Origin: Oreocharis arfaki
Taxonomy: Eukaryota; Chordata; Aves; Passeriformes; Paramythiidae
NCBI GenBank assembly: GCA_013398015.1
Contig: VZRR01004510.1
Coordinates: 5,966 to 69,965, forward strand
DNA length: 64,000 nucleotides
Reading direction: 5' to 3'
Both the position numbers and the translations under genes were made by a program. Under the pieces are notes generated by a model that saw nothing but the letters and a program-made list of their open reading frames with translations, ran no database searches and had not been told where the DNA came from. Below are positions 24,349 through 37,120 of this stretch, one piece after another. How positions within the stretch are numbered: the stretch's first letter is position 1; each line of letters starts with the position of its first letter.

Positions 24349-27300
24349 CAGGATTATAATGGCCTAAGGTTATTACATATCCTAAGTTCATATTAACTTC
24401 TGTGCTTTGACACCTGACCTGAATGATCTAAATTACAGATTGCCATTTTTAAACTGGGTTGTGATTACACGAGCCCATTGCTTTTGCTCAGAACCAAAAC
24501 TGCTCAGATCATGGTGGGGCTGTAACAGCAGAAGAATCCATTTAATTGGTGCCTTGTTGAAATACACTCTCACATCTGGGATGTGATTGCTGGGGAGCAG
24601 AGGCCACACCATTGATTTCATTTCCTCCAGTCAATGGGAAAATGGTATACCTAGTGAGATTTAAGTGGCATACTTCTTGGCTATGTTTTACTCCCAGCGA
24701 TTAACAGCCATGAATCAATGCCTGCTACAATGAACTCCTCTTGGCTTGGCCTTGACTTGTTTCATGCTGCTACCTTACTCGACTATACCTTTAATGTTGC
24801 CTTTGTGGTCACTATTTTTATGAGTTTAAAAGGTGAGTTGGTATCTAGGATAGTGAGTAAAATAACAAGGGAAAGGAAGGTGGAACAGTTGAAAACCAAG
24901 AAAAGAAATTATGTTAAGAGTTCTAGATTATTTTCCCTCTGTCATTCACTGCGGCCATGCTACTGGAGATGGGTTTGATCTTGTGGTAGCTACTTTCTGT
25001 GCTGCCTCCTCTGACTCTGAGTCTTATTTTAAGACTTCTCTTAAAGTTGTTAGAATGAAGTCCTGGCAGAGCCGTCCTGTTTTGAACATTTTTGCTAGAG
25101 ACAAATCTTGTGAAGAAATTCCTTTTTCATTCCCCAGTTCAAAGAATATATCCAGCTGCAAGAGAGAAGAGAAAATCTTTGCAACCTCTGAACTCTAAAG
25201 CTTCCATATAGGAGTCAAATATTACTAATCCAATTTTTATATACCAGTGTGAGCACTCTTATTATTATAATTTACTGCTAAAATGGTACACAAAGGCCTC
25301 CGTTTGGGTAAATTTGGAATAACCTGTTAAAAATTAAGCTGATTACTCCAATATGTCTGACAAATTTGTCAGCATGGATTAATTGTTGTTCAGATGACTT
25401 GTTAACCAAACAGGGCACACCATTTGAGGGAACATACAGAAGGCAAAGCCAGAAGGGAGAACCTTGCCTGTAAATTAAGTTCATGGTTTCCTGCCTCAAA
25501 AATGTACTCATTTCTGAAGCCCTTTTGTGAGTTAAATCTTACATATCGTTACTAACTTCTATTGCTTACAGTTCTGCTGGAGTTAATTTATGTTGACATT
25601 GTTACCAAGCCAGTACTGTTTAACAGAGGTGAATGATTTTTAATACATCTCCTATCAAAAAGCCACAAACAGGACGCTGTTTGTGGGAGACCTGTCACCT
25701 GTAAGTGAGCATGCCAGTGGTCCCCATTTATCATTCATTAAAGTGGAAGTTTTTCTTTTTATTTTCCACATTACCTATTCTAGGGCTTTTCAGTGTCCTG
25801 AGTCAATACAGGGTGGATAAAACTGTATGAGGCAAGTTTCTAGATTACTTCATCACTATAGAATATTACTCACGATTTTTATAACCAGAAATAGATGAAA
25901 CAGGTCAGACCACATTTTTTTTCAGTACACCTGAACTCATAGAGCTCCAAAGGCTTCCCAGGGGTGAACTGTAAATTCTAATAAAGCACAGGTAAGATTC
26001 TGGCTTGGTTGTCTTTCTGCGGTTTTAGTGCTTTTAATTTTGCCACTTCTGTGCTGTTTTTCTCACCTGTCTTCCTCCAAGTCAGGAATCTCAAACTTCC
26101 TAGGATCTGCAACTCCTCATAGAGAAATATATGAGTTCCCTCAGGTTTTGTTTCAAACCTGTGCAGCAAAGAAATGTTGAGTTCTCAAATCCTACAGGAA
26201 CCAGATTTAATTTTTTCTGGCCATCCTGAATTATTGCTCTTCATAGGGAGAATACATGTTTCTCAATGCTTTTGAAACAAAAGTTGGGATGTCAAATTGT
26301 GAATCTGTGAATAGTAACAGTAGTACATAGCTATGTAACAGTAAAACCTAGAGGGTCAGTACTTCATTCTTTATCTTGGCACAGCCTTTGGATGCATAAC
26401 TTCAGTCTCTGTTACAAGGGCTTTGCAGGAGGCGTTTAAGGCAAGAGTAAGGGACATACCTAAGGGAAGTGGATGCAACAGATATTTTAGAATTACTGGG
26501 GATCAAACAAGTTATAGAAAATATTTGTTACTGATAGAATTTCACAGAATCCCTTTTATTCATTGAATATTTATGTGGTCTGTGCTATGCAGTTTCCTTT
26601 GGCTTCTGTGTTGGGAAGTACGGAAGTGGTGAAAGTACACCGAGATAATTCCTGTTTTTCAGCTCTAATATCCATTTTCTTGCAAGGCAGGACATATAGG
26701 AAGTTATGATGTGCGGAACAACAAAGGATTGGAGGAGAATGTAGTATCTAAGAGTTGCAGTTTTTGGCTGTTGCACCAAGTTGCACCTCATTCAGGGATA
26801 TTTCTTTGTGATTTCATGTCCAATTGCTCAGGAACACCCAAAAGCACCTATACTGCTGACTGCCAGAGTGTAAGCGAACAGAAGAGAAGATGATAGTCCT
26901 TCTTGTAATAAACTCCTGAGCTTGAGCTCTGCTCTCTAAGAGACCAAATGCAGTTTTCTGTGTTGAGGCTCACTGGGTCTGTGTAGCAGTGGGGTCTTGT
27001 TGTTGTGCACTTTGTTCTGAGTTCAGAGTAAGTCCCAGAATAAGTTTTGTGATGGCAAGTAATTGGTGCTTCATAACCTTTGGTAACACTTGACAACCTC
27101 AGGGACCTCTTATATTTCCTGCATTCCTAAAGGATTTGTGTCTGCAATTCCCTTGTACCTCCAGAAATGAGAAATCATCTTGTTGTCCTGCAAACAATGT
27201 ACCAGAACCTGTCTCTATGCTGGTTATGTCATTCTTTTACTTTACTTTCACAAGGTTTTCACTTTTATTTTTGTTTTGCTACCGCTGAATAATACACAGT

Positions 27301-29203
27301 CTCACAGCTCTGGCGAAAAGAGCCTGATGAAAGTGAAAATAAAGAAAAATACTAGTAGCTGCACTCTTCTTAGCAGAGGTAATGGCCATTGACATTAATG
27401 GGAATTATGCATGTGTGGAAGAGGAGTATGGCCCCTTTACTTACTAGAGCCCTTAATATGTTTTAGTGAGCCATGGTGGTGTTCTAAATATCATGAAACC
27501 CAAAGGAGATAGAGAAAACAACCTCTGGCACTGATGAGCTGGATTCATTGCTCTAACCTGGCTGGCTTTTCAGGAATATTTCTGTTTCTTCTCCTGTGGA
27601 AATAGTTGTGCACGCACTATTCATTGACATGAAAGAGAAAAAGGTAAGGAGAGTGGACAGAAAACTGGGAAAGGAAATAAAAAGCGATCCGAGTTTGATG
27701 TCAGACTGTCGCATAAAAACATTAAAGCCCATAATTAAGCATTGTACTCACACACACATATATATAATCTTACACATTTAATGTTTTTGTCTGCCTTTTA
27801 TTAGAATTCTAGTCTATCCCTGATTTACACTATGTTTTGTTTTATGAAAGTGAAATGTGAAAATCTACTGATAAGCCAAAATAATAACAACTTTATGGCA
27901 TGTCAGGGCTATTTTTTTATTTTTTTTTTTAACCTTGGTCGTATTATAATAGTGAACATATGTATCCTTGGCCTTAATCACCTTGTCAAGTTAAAGTGTA
28001 TATTCAACTTCATTTACATGACATATGATCTAATGCTGGAGAACAACAATATCATTGTAGGGCTAATTGAAAACTGTGAGCTGAGAGCCAGAAGAAACCA
28101 CTGGTCTGATTGCTGAGAGTCACAGGGAAAGGGATTTATTCCCACACCTGCAGTTGGTCCATAACACTAACATTGTTACCAACATCTGGGTCTAATCAGC
28201 ACAGAGGCCTTGATATGCTGCTCCTGTGGCACATAAATTTAGCACTATATTCATTTTAAAGGCCCCCTCTTTCAGTTTTTTAAGGACAAGATAGATTCAT
28301 GGCTCCTCAGAGTCTAGCGAAGTAGAAGCCACAAAAAGAGTAAGTTACTGCCAGGTTTCTTAGACCATACCTGCCTAGTACAAGCCACTTAAATAATGGA
28401 ATTTTATGCTCAGTTCTAGTTTTCAAAAATGCATCTACACAGAATGCAAAGTTCAGCTGAAAAACGATCTTTAGGGTAGAAGGCACTCTTTGCCAATCAC
28501 ACATATCAGTTTTTATGGTGACATCTGAGCCCCACCAGCCACACGGATGGCTACAGAACCAGTGACAGTCCCAGGGTTGGTGTCCGACCCCAGGCCCAGG
28601 GAGAGGCTTGTCCCACAGTCTGCTGTGAAGTTAAAACACCATTCGTAACGGTGCTGGAAGTATTCAGAGCAACTGGAAATTGTACAGAGAGAGAGAAAAA
28701 AACCCATAGGACTGAAATCCAGGCTGCCTAGGCCAAGGAGCAAAATTTAAATCTTCCCTGGTTGAGGATAGGCAGTGATTATTTTTGCTAATGCATCCCT
28801 TGGCTGTGTCTCTAATTATCTAACTGGCTGTTTGCCTTTGAATCTTCATGTATTTTTTTGAAACAATGGGGCTGACATGGATACCCTTACAGAAGGAGGG
28901 TTTTTTCTGTCCTTTTTCAGTGTCTACATATATTTTATATCTGCAAGTGGTGAATGTAATTACATAGAGAATTTTTGTTAGAAGATCCAGAACTTGACTT
29001 CTGATCCTACATCTGCCACTGATCTTTTGTGGCAGTAGGCAGTTCATTTAACTATTGTCTCTCTTACCTACTATGCCTTTTGGGGATAAATAATGGTGTA
29101 GAGAACTGTTTACCTAAGGTATCAGGGTGGAAAAATGACACAGGGGCATTATGGAGGCTTAACCTTGCACCACTGATACAAGGTAATTACATCAACTGGT
29201 TGA
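24349..29203. other. Unique sequence, no gene seen
   Basis: A frame at 24718-24978 contains a hydrophobic run and a GTGAGT at about 24832, which would fit a splice donor, but the peptide is not recognisable and no acceptor stands out. A mixed CA/TA microsatellite lies at 27749-27766 and a T10 tract near 27922. No transposon ends were recognised. Confidence 0.5.
27749..27766. repeat. (CA)n(TA)n microsatellite
   Basis: About five CA units run directly into four TA units. It is short and would be only moderately polymorphic. Confidence 0.8.
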
Positions 29204-29255
29204 AATCATAGAATGGTTTGGGTCGATCCTTAAAGATCTAGTTCCAAGCCCTGTA
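29204..29255 (-). mobile_element. CR1 3' terminal scrap
   Basis: 'aatcatagaatggtttgggt' followed by 'ccttaaagatctagttccaa' is the reverse complement of the CR1 3' terminus. Only about 50 bases remain, so the copy is severely truncated or deleted to the right. Confidence 0.8.
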
Positions 29256-30683
29256 TTGGAATGTGGGGTTCTATCTTAGTCACTACTGTCAGGAAGAATG
29301 TCCATTTCATGAGAAAACCTGCTCATGACAAAGGCACAAAATGTGTAGTCTTGTAACCTCTGCAGCCTTCTCAATACCAGCAGGATGCTGGAAGAGGGAG
29401 GAATTTCCTTTTCATTACTTATAACTCCAGGTGGAATTTTTGAATTAAGGAGTCATAACTTAAAGCCAGAAGATATCAGTGGAGATCTTAACACTCTGAA
29501 ACGGATCCTCTGCCACTGTAAATTGAGTTAGTGCCATTAATTTCAGTAAAACTACATTTCACCTCACTTGAGGAGAAGGTGCATTATTTATGGTATGACT
29601 GCAAAATCTGTCACTTGAAGTACCATAGAAACGTGTTCTGGCACTAGCAGTTGGTTTTGGTAGCACGCCAGTTCACTGGCTTTGGAAGATTTCCAGTAGC
29701 CAAAGAGGATTTTTAGCACCCAGTGTCGCCCTGCCCCCACTCTTTTTTTCTATGGGTCCTCAGTGGATTTTTCTCATTTCCCTTCCAGATGGATCAATGC
29801 CTCGTCAGCTCCACTGAGGTTCAGCGCAGTTCTGTGACCTTGCATGCAAGAGGGGTCAGGAACAGCATTCAGGGAATCACAGGGTGGGATTGTTAGAGAT
29901 GTTCTGTCTGTGCTTTCCTCATTCTTGGTTCATTTGCCTCCACAAGAGTGAACACCTGCTGTCCTGCTTTTCTGCACTCCTGACCAGCTTTGTGACCAGA
30001 ATGAGAAATCTAAATTTCAATATCTGTGGTTTAACCACAGCTTCCACTTGCAGGAAAACCTCCTGTGCTGCCCATGGGAGATGCATGGGCGAGAGAAATG
30101 AGACTGGGGTCCCTTGATGTCTCTGTGGAGGGCTCTTTCTCTAGTTTAGCTCTTTAACTTCTCTGCATTGCTGTGGTATTGAAAGTGCTACTTAGATGAA
30201 TAAAATGCTAATTTTTGTAGTAATTGACTGGCCGATTTCATGAGGTGTTCTCTCATTAGTTGATCTTATAAATGGGAGGAGTCTGGCAAAGTTAACAAAA
30301 CCAGAAAGATCAGAGTAATGTAATTTGTTGTTGTGGCTTCGTTAATGCCACACAGAAATCTCACATTTGTGTTAAATGCCGTAAAAATAGTGTAAGCACA
30401 GAAAATGATTGTATAACTGTATGGCCACTGTGGGGGGATCACAGAGTTGGGGCTTGTATTTCAAGTCCTTTACAAGGACATTACTAAAACAGTCATGTCT
30501 GACTTCAGGACAAAGTCTTCGTGATGATGCAAGTAAAATACAACAGTTGTATTGGAAAAATTTAGAAGAATAATAAGTCTGCAGAGAAGGAATCTCACAT
30601 CCCTTCATGTTTTTCAATCAAAGTGCTAATGTAACGAGAAAAAAAAAAAGGAGTTAAACTTACGCCATTAGAACGTCCAGATG

Positions 30684-30733
30684 ATTTGATCATATTTATT
30701 TTAATATATGAAATGAAGAAAATATGATCAAAT
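30684..30733. repeat. 13-bp perfect inverted repeat within a larger palindrome
   Basis: 'atttgatcatatt' (30684-30696) and its exact complement 'aatatgatcaaat' (30721-30733) are separated by 24 bases. Further out, 'ccattagaacg' (30665-30675) is roughly matched by the complement of the sequence at 30781-30797, with gaps. The region could be a decayed MITE or a secondary-structure-forming AT patch. Confidence 0.65.
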
Positions 30734-32599
30734 ACAGATATGTTATTATTTTAATCATAATATCTTACTTCATTTTATGTCGTTCCTTCTAATGTGGTAC
30801 CAGCAGATCTAATGAGCTATTTAGGTTTTTTTTGCATTTCAAAGCATGACCTCCTAAAAATTAGGATATTTCTTTCATCCAGGATAATTTGTCTGAAAAA
30901 CACCCAACTTATCAAAAATTAGCATATATTTGATGTGGAAAGGATCACTGCACATATCACAACAAATGAAATGATTGTAAAACACATCTATAAAATACAG
31001 AAAAATTCACAAATGTTACTCCAATACTTTCTCAGAACACTTGTAATGGCAGTCTACAGCTAAGCCCCAGTTCTGCAAGTCATAGTATGGGAGTCTGCTA
31101 GGCACAGTAATGTACCCAAGTGGTGTTGATTGCAGATCTGAAGACATTTTCCTGAGGTGTTTTCTAAAAATCATCCTTTTTTTCATTATAATTAAGCTAT
31201 CCAACCTTTTTTTTTTGTCTTTATGAATCATTCACAAGGTAAGGCTATTTCCTCTGGCTCTGTCTGTTATGGGCAACTGGTATAGAAAAGTTAATATGAA
31301 GAATATCTGACTACGTGATATTCACAACTTGCATATTTCAGTCATCCAGTATGGATAGGTCTTCAAAAGGACCTGGAATCATTGCAGAAATGTTGTGGTT
31401 TGTATAGATCAGCTTTTGAATTAGGAAACTGCTACTGTCACTTATTCGCCCTGGAAGATCAGAGCCTCTGTTGTGCATCGCTCCAATGATTCATGTAAAA
31501 CACAGGATTCAGTTTCTTCCCTCTCTGTGGATGACTGAAACATTTTAAGCATCAAATTCAGGAACAGGAAAAGAGAAAAAGAGTGAAGCTTCAATATACA
31601 TCTAAGGCACTAGGCTCTTGCTGAATACTGTGGTGCTCAGGCATCATCCTCTAGATTTTTGGAAATTCTAGTTATTCTCCTGATAATTTCAGTGAGCCAT
31701 TTTTAGATTCCAATGCAGAGAAATTTAGTTTCTTTAGTGCAAAGAAAAGCAAGTGACAGAAGTTTTGGAAGTAAATGTTGAGAGGTGTAAGTATAAGCCT
31801 CATTCAAATATTCAAATACATGTTCAGACACAGTTTTTGCAAGTATTTGCCCTCTTCTAAAGGTTTCATGAAGGGGATATTTCTGTCTGTGTTCCATACA
31901 GCTCAATATCCGTTCTATTTTAAAAGATTATAAAATTCTTGCATTGTTTACCTCCATTTTATTAACCACAGTGGCACTTTTTTGGTGTGTTCCAACAGTT
32001 TGGGTTTTTTTTAAATACAGAAAATGACAAATTGCCTTAATTTGTAATGTTAGTCTTCTTCAAAATTCCTTGATTTCAAACCAAGCAGATGATTAAAAGC
32101 TGAAAGACCATAATGAATCAGATCTGCACTACACTGTTTTTGCATTCCTCCCTTAGAATGGTATCTGAACTACAAAGGATGGCTGATCTAATATAATGGC
32201 AGGAATAGAAGAAAGCAAATGTTTCCATGTGATAATAATCCTTAAATGGTTTTTGCAGTCCCTCCAACAGGCATGCATCAGGCCATTATAGCAAATATTG
32301 CATGTTTTTACTGCCAGTCTATTACATAGCAGTTTTACTTGCATCATACATTTAATTGCCACATTAAATCACGGTTTCTAAACATCAGTTCACAGCAGGA
32401 TCCTCCTCTGAAATCTTATCTTCTTTTCTCTTTGACAATGTAACCAATAGTGAAAATGTCTTTTCCCTTTGTAATCTAAATTCCAATTTTGTGTCCATAG
32501 TATTATTCCTGCCTACTGCAGCAACTTACTACTTGCAACAGTGCAGAAGGAAAAATCCTTTTTTCCCTGGAATGTGCGTATTCCTGGTGGAGCTTAAAA

Positions 32600-32940
32600 A
32601 CTTCCATAAATCAATAAAGTAATTGCTGTATAATGACCTATTGTTGGTGAGCGTGCCCAGAATGATGTCATTGGGGGGTAATGGAGCTACTGAATCAAAA
32701 AAATGGCAGCTGTTCCCAATTTATTTGAGAGTCAGTTGGACAGAAAATTAAATAAACACATAGACAAGCAGGACAAGGGCAAGTCCTTGCACTATTCTTA
32801 CGATAGTTTTAATTCAATCGCAGGAGTCAGCAGGCAGCTGATATTGTGGCCCAGAGTTTCAGTAATTGCCTGTCTCCTCTCTCAGTCAGGCTGCACATGC
32901 TCATTTCATCATTTTAAGCTTTTGTGACTCAGATTAAAAT
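32600..32940. promoter_or_regulatory. Candidate conserved non-coding element
   Basis: The interval is non-repetitive, lacks transposon wording and is dense in familiar transcription-factor-type cores: 'ggggggtaatgg', 'taattgc', a CAGCTG E-box (32835-32840) and TGACTCA, an AP-1 core (32925-32931). It is flanked by less structured AT-rich DNA. The motifs are seen directly. Enhancer activity and conservation are inference, and no alignment was available. Confidence 0.25.
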
Positions 32941-33820
32941 AAAAAAACCCAAATGAAACAAAGATGAAACTTAGTTCTTTTTTCTCCCACCCTCCCCCTC
33001 TCTTCTCAGCATAGCAGGCTATCCAGGAGATGTATTAATAGAGAGAAATTTTCATTTCTTCCTCCATCTGCCTCTACGGGGTCTCTACCCTTTTTTCCCT
33101 AGGATACGAAGGAGAGTTTTCCTTTTTTTTTAATCACTCATATGTCCTTTGGGAAGCCCCCTAAAGTTTCATATTCACTGGGGAGAGAAAAAATGCCACC
33201 CGGCTTCACACTCTCTTCTCTGCTGTGAATAACAGCTTTGATGTACGCCTTTGAAGTTCCTGGCTCCAGGCTGCATTAGGGAAGCATCAAATGCAGCCTT
33301 AGCACTGTGAGTGGAAGCTGGAAGCATGTCGTGTTTGCACACTGGACTTGGGGGCACCCACTGTGCTGGTGGGGGACCGAGGGAATGCAGGGGAGCACAA
33401 CAGGAGCAGGTCTTCAGCACAGCGAGCTTTTCTCTTTTCCCTATTCCCATTTCCTACTGGTGTGACACTGTGATGTTTTCCAGTTCTTGCAGCTTCTTGT
33501 GATACCTTTGTACCCTTTAGAAGCCCTGATATGGGTCAGAGCATTAGGACATCACATCTGACTCCAGTCGGATTTGGTTCTATGTTACTTCCGGGCAGTG
33601 TGGCTTCAAATGCTGCTTCAACTGTTGTGGCATTAAAATAATCAAAGTGATTTTTATGGACTAAAAAGAAGTTAGGGTCCCTGATCAGTTATCTGACTCG
33701 TACTAAGAATTAAACTGTCTATTCCTTAGTACTTGGATTCTTAATATGACAGTTTTCACATTTCTAAACAAGTGTGGGTTTTTAACATCCCTCTTTTTTC
33801 TAAACTTACAGATGGATTCT

Positions 33821-33834
33821 TGTGTGTGTGTGTG
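33821..33834. repeat. (TG)7 microsatellite
   Basis: Seven TG units follow 'gatggattct' and precede 'ttttctgtg'. Confidence 0.85.
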
Positions 33835-34525
33835 TTTTCTGTGTCTGCATAACCAGACACAGTGAAGTTGATGTTTGTCTCCAAGATGGAGAAGTGCTTT
33901 TCCATATTTGTCATCACAGATCTCTTCAGATCAGACATCTCTTTGATCATTTTAACTGTGTTTTATATGCTTCATAATTTCCTTGCTGAGTACCTTATGT
34001 TACATGTTACTTTATAAATCAATAAATAATAGCAATAATTAAAAGAGTGTTCTGCAGTAGGGAGCTAGATGAAAAATAGGTTATTCTATTAACCTTTTAC
34101 CTCTGGAGACAGGAATTTTAAATTTGTGTTGGGTCACAAGAGCTAATCAGTTGGTCTCTTGTGAACTTCAGTCCACATCACGAACCACTGCCTCACTTCT
34201 CACAGTCCCTCCTGACTGACAGCTTTAGTCTGGAAGAATAACAGATCTTTTGCAGCTTGGAAGACTGAGATGCAATGGCAACGCCAGCACCTACACCCAC
34301 TGTGCCTTGCTCTCCAGAGAACCATTTGGGAAAAAGAAAAAAATCCAAACCCTTCCAGTGCCTGTTATCCCCACAGCCTGAATTAATATTTAAATATCAA
34401 AATTGCAACTGGTAAAAGTAGGAAGTAGCTTGTGCAAGCAGGAAGGTGGAGGTTTTTCAGCCCTGTCCTATAAAGTAGCTCTCAGAGGGCACAAAAAGTT
34501 CATCACAAGAAAATTAAGGGGGAGT

Positions 34526-34578
34526 TGGTGGTGTGTCATTGTATACCCAAGCTGGTGGTGTGTCATTGTATACCCAAG
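34526..34578. repeat. Exact 26-bp tandem duplication, period 27
   Basis: Two identical 26-base copies (34526-34551 and 34553-34578), each starting 'tggtggtgtgtcatt' and ending 'tatacccaag', are separated by one base. Because the copies are identical the duplication is either recent or an assembly artefact. Confidence 0.92.
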
Positions 34579-36179
34579 GGTAGACAACATATGTGTTAGT
34601 GAGGAGCTGTCTATTCCATTGAAGATCTCACTGATCACACAAACTTACAAACCAACCTTTAGATTATTCTTACTCTCATCTCCTTTTTTCCATTTCTGCA
34701 TTCCTCCATCAGTTACCGATGCAGCTCTGTTGTCTGTACTTTGAGGCTTGAGTGAGGTGTAAAAGAAATAAATAAAAGATATTCACAATCAGTGTCACAA
34801 TATGATGTTTTTTCCGAATTACTCTGAGAGCAGGAAGGTGAATTATTAAGTGGAATCTCAGGCTTAATATGGAAACTCATCTTAAAAATAAAGGTGGCAC
34901 AAATTTTGGAAGAAAGGCTTTTATGCTAGAAAATCTGCATTTTTACAATTTCCTTGCTTGTTTTACACAATGAGATTACAAGGGTATTTTTTTTTCTATT
35001 ATGTAATTTGAAAACAAAAAGGACTTAAATTATGTTTTTTAATAAAAAAATGAAGACTTCTGAAAGTTCTAAAGATTCTAATTTTTGACCAAGATGTTTC
35101 AGTCTGTTACTTTGAGCAGTACTTTCTGCCAAGTCTCAATCTTTCCTGTTATTTCTCATCTATCTGCAGATCATTTATAGGGAGAGTGCTTTTTGATGAC
35201 ACTCGCAAAGGATGGCCCAGAGTGGACTGCAATTTTTGTCTATGCTATCCCTAATGCCAGGATCTCACACATTAATTCCCAGCTGATTTGTGGTGAACAC
35301 TGATATGTTCTTTACTGCAAACTGGTTTTTTATCTGGTTGTGATTATGCTTTTGTTTGGAAGTGGGAAATTATTGAAATTTTATCAGTATTATACCTTCG
35401 GGGACTCAGCCTCTTCCTCATACTTGTAGCCCCAATTTTAGAAGCATGGCAGTGACGTGAGGAGGATTTCTGAGGGCACCATTTTATGTTGTTGGCCATC
35501 CTAATGATAACCTTAGCAGATATCAATCTTAGTAGACTCAGTAGACAAAACAGTAAAAATAGACTTCATGTGTTTCAGTTCTTAGCATTGAAATGTTGTC
35601 TGGAATTAAGATAAAAAACTGCTCATGATGGGAGTCTGGAGTGTTGTGGGGAGTTGGACTAGGGCTAATGGAGATGTGCAAGGAGAAGCAAGTTCTGAGA
35701 TTCAAATATGGAAGCTGATAGAAAAGAATAATTTTTAGGAATGGGAAAATAAGTATGACTATGAATCTTGCCTGCTGTACTTCCACAAAAAGTTCTTTTC
35801 CTATGAAACTGGTCTCAGCTTGAAAAAGCTCTGTTTTCTCATTCTCAGTACAGTCTCTATGAAAGAAGCATCTCTTAGAGGTGAAAGAATTTCTCAGGAG
35901 AAACTTTTCCACCATTCCTTAAGATGATCAGGTTCTAGATAACACTGAGACTTCTCTGGAAAATGTTATCCTAAGCTTTATCAGAATATCTTTTGTCTAA
36001 GGTTTTTGCATTGTTCTGTGCTTTGTGATCCACATGGCTGGAAGAGGACTGTCATGTTCCACTGTGGGGAACTGCGAGGAGTTCTTTTAAAAATAGATGG
36101 TCTAGAATGAAATTAGGTCAGACCTTCTATCTGAGAACTGCTTATTGGTAACAAAAAAAAACGAAAAGGAGTTGCCCCA
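34579..36179. other. AT-rich unique sequence, no gene seen
   Basis: A 125-codon minus frame (35538-35915) has no recognisable domain. T-rich and A-rich short tracts occur near 34988 and 35043. No transposon was recognised. Confidence 0.55.
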
Positions 36180-37120
36180 CCAAAGAGGGCTAGAAAAGAC
36201 AGAAAAGGAGGAAGGAAAATGGAAAAGGATGGGAGGAGTGGGGAGAGAGAAGGGAGAGACAGAGAGAAAAAGAGGGCGTTACCACCAGAAGGTCGGGGAG
36301 TGCCATCGAGGTCCAGGTGGCGGGGGTGTGCATGCTGCCTGCAGGGGAACCAGTGCAGCTCTCGGAGAGGCCTGGCCCCACAGGCACAGCTCCCGTGGCG
36401 ATGGGAGGCTGGACACGAAGTGAGTGAGTGGGTGCCCTGGCAGGAGGTACGAGACCCGGGACAGGGTCTCAGCAGGGATCGTGGCAGTGGGCTGGATCGA
36501 AGGCAGGCAGGGTTGGACGTAAGGATGAAAGTGGGCAGGGCGATGGTCAGGGACACAGGCAAGCAGGACAGACACGAGGGCGAGCAAGAGCCAGTGAGGG
36601 CAGGAGAGCCAAAAGGCAGGCTGGAGCCAGGGCAAAAAGGACAAAAAAAGGGCTAGGGCCAGGACAAAGAAGCCCCCCAGCAGGCTGGAGCCAAAGCAAA
36701 AACACAAGACCCAAAAGGCCCCCAGACTCAAAAAGCCCAAAAGACAAGACACAAAAAAAGCCCCAGTCACCAAACCCCAAAAAGACAAGTCTCAAAAAGC
36801 CCCCAAAGCTCGTGACACAGTTACTTTTTATGCCCTCTGGCTACTCTGAAGTCTGCCTCCTGGCAGGAGACCATTGGCCCAGTCCAAACTTCCACCACTC
36901 CATCGGTGGAGACCTTTCACCGTCTGATTGGTGAAGCCTCTCTTGAGGGTACAGTGACCTTGGTGGTGTCCTGTTGACTGCATGTCCTGCTGACTTCATG
37001 TGAGACATGAAATGGTTGCCAGGGAAAGTCTCCCCAGAGACAAGGCTTTCCCCGATCTTCTCCTAGCTGCCTCCTGCACGTGGCACGTGTGCACGTCCTT
37101 CCCCACATGCCTCTGACAAC
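36180..37120 (-). other. Strand-asymmetric block, promoter-like on the minus strand
   Basis: The plus strand at 36180-36800 is almost devoid of T runs and full of A and G, later A and C, with degenerate 'aaaaagccc' units at about 36690-36800. Read on the minus strand the order suggests transcription. CACGTG boxes lie at about 37078-37100, two CCAAT boxes at 36927-36931 and 36873-36877, and a TATA-like 'cataaaaag' at 36824-36832. About 600 bases of CT- and T-rich sequence follow. This could be an old retroviral LTR with its leader or a host promoter, but I found no clean TG/CA termini, no canonical AATAAA and no convincing target duplication. Overlapping open frames on both strands follow from the skewed composition. 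Confidence 0.4.
36824..36832 (-). promoter_or_regulatory. TATA-like box with two upstream CCAAT boxes
   Basis: The minus-strand 'cataaaaag' is preceded at about 45 and 99 bases by CCAAT (36873-36877 and 36927-36931), one in the context 'gggccaatgg' and the other 'caccaatcag'. Order and spacing fit an RNA polymerase II core promoter. Activity is inferred only. Confidence 0.35.

Larger units (their letters stand above)
29256..34525. other. Unique sequence, no gene seen; may hold conserved elements
   Basis: No coding exon was recognised. The stretch contains an AT-rich palindromic region (30665-30797), a non-repetitive motif-rich interval at about 32600-32940 and a short TG microsatellite at 33821-33834. 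A slightly GC-richer patch at 33175-33440 has open frames on both strands without any domain. Confidence 0.5.

Noticed and set aside
24718..24978. Frame with a hydrophobic run and a GTGAGT that could be a splice donor
   Set aside because: The peptide is unrecognisable, no matching acceptor stands out, and isolated GTGAGT motifs are frequent.
36219..36934. Open frames of 145-169 codons on both strands
   Set aside because: The plus-strand products are Lys/Arg/Gly/Pro/Ser-rich and the minus-strand one is Leu/Phe/Pro-rich low complexity. Both follow from the skewed base composition, and several frames are open at once with no domain.
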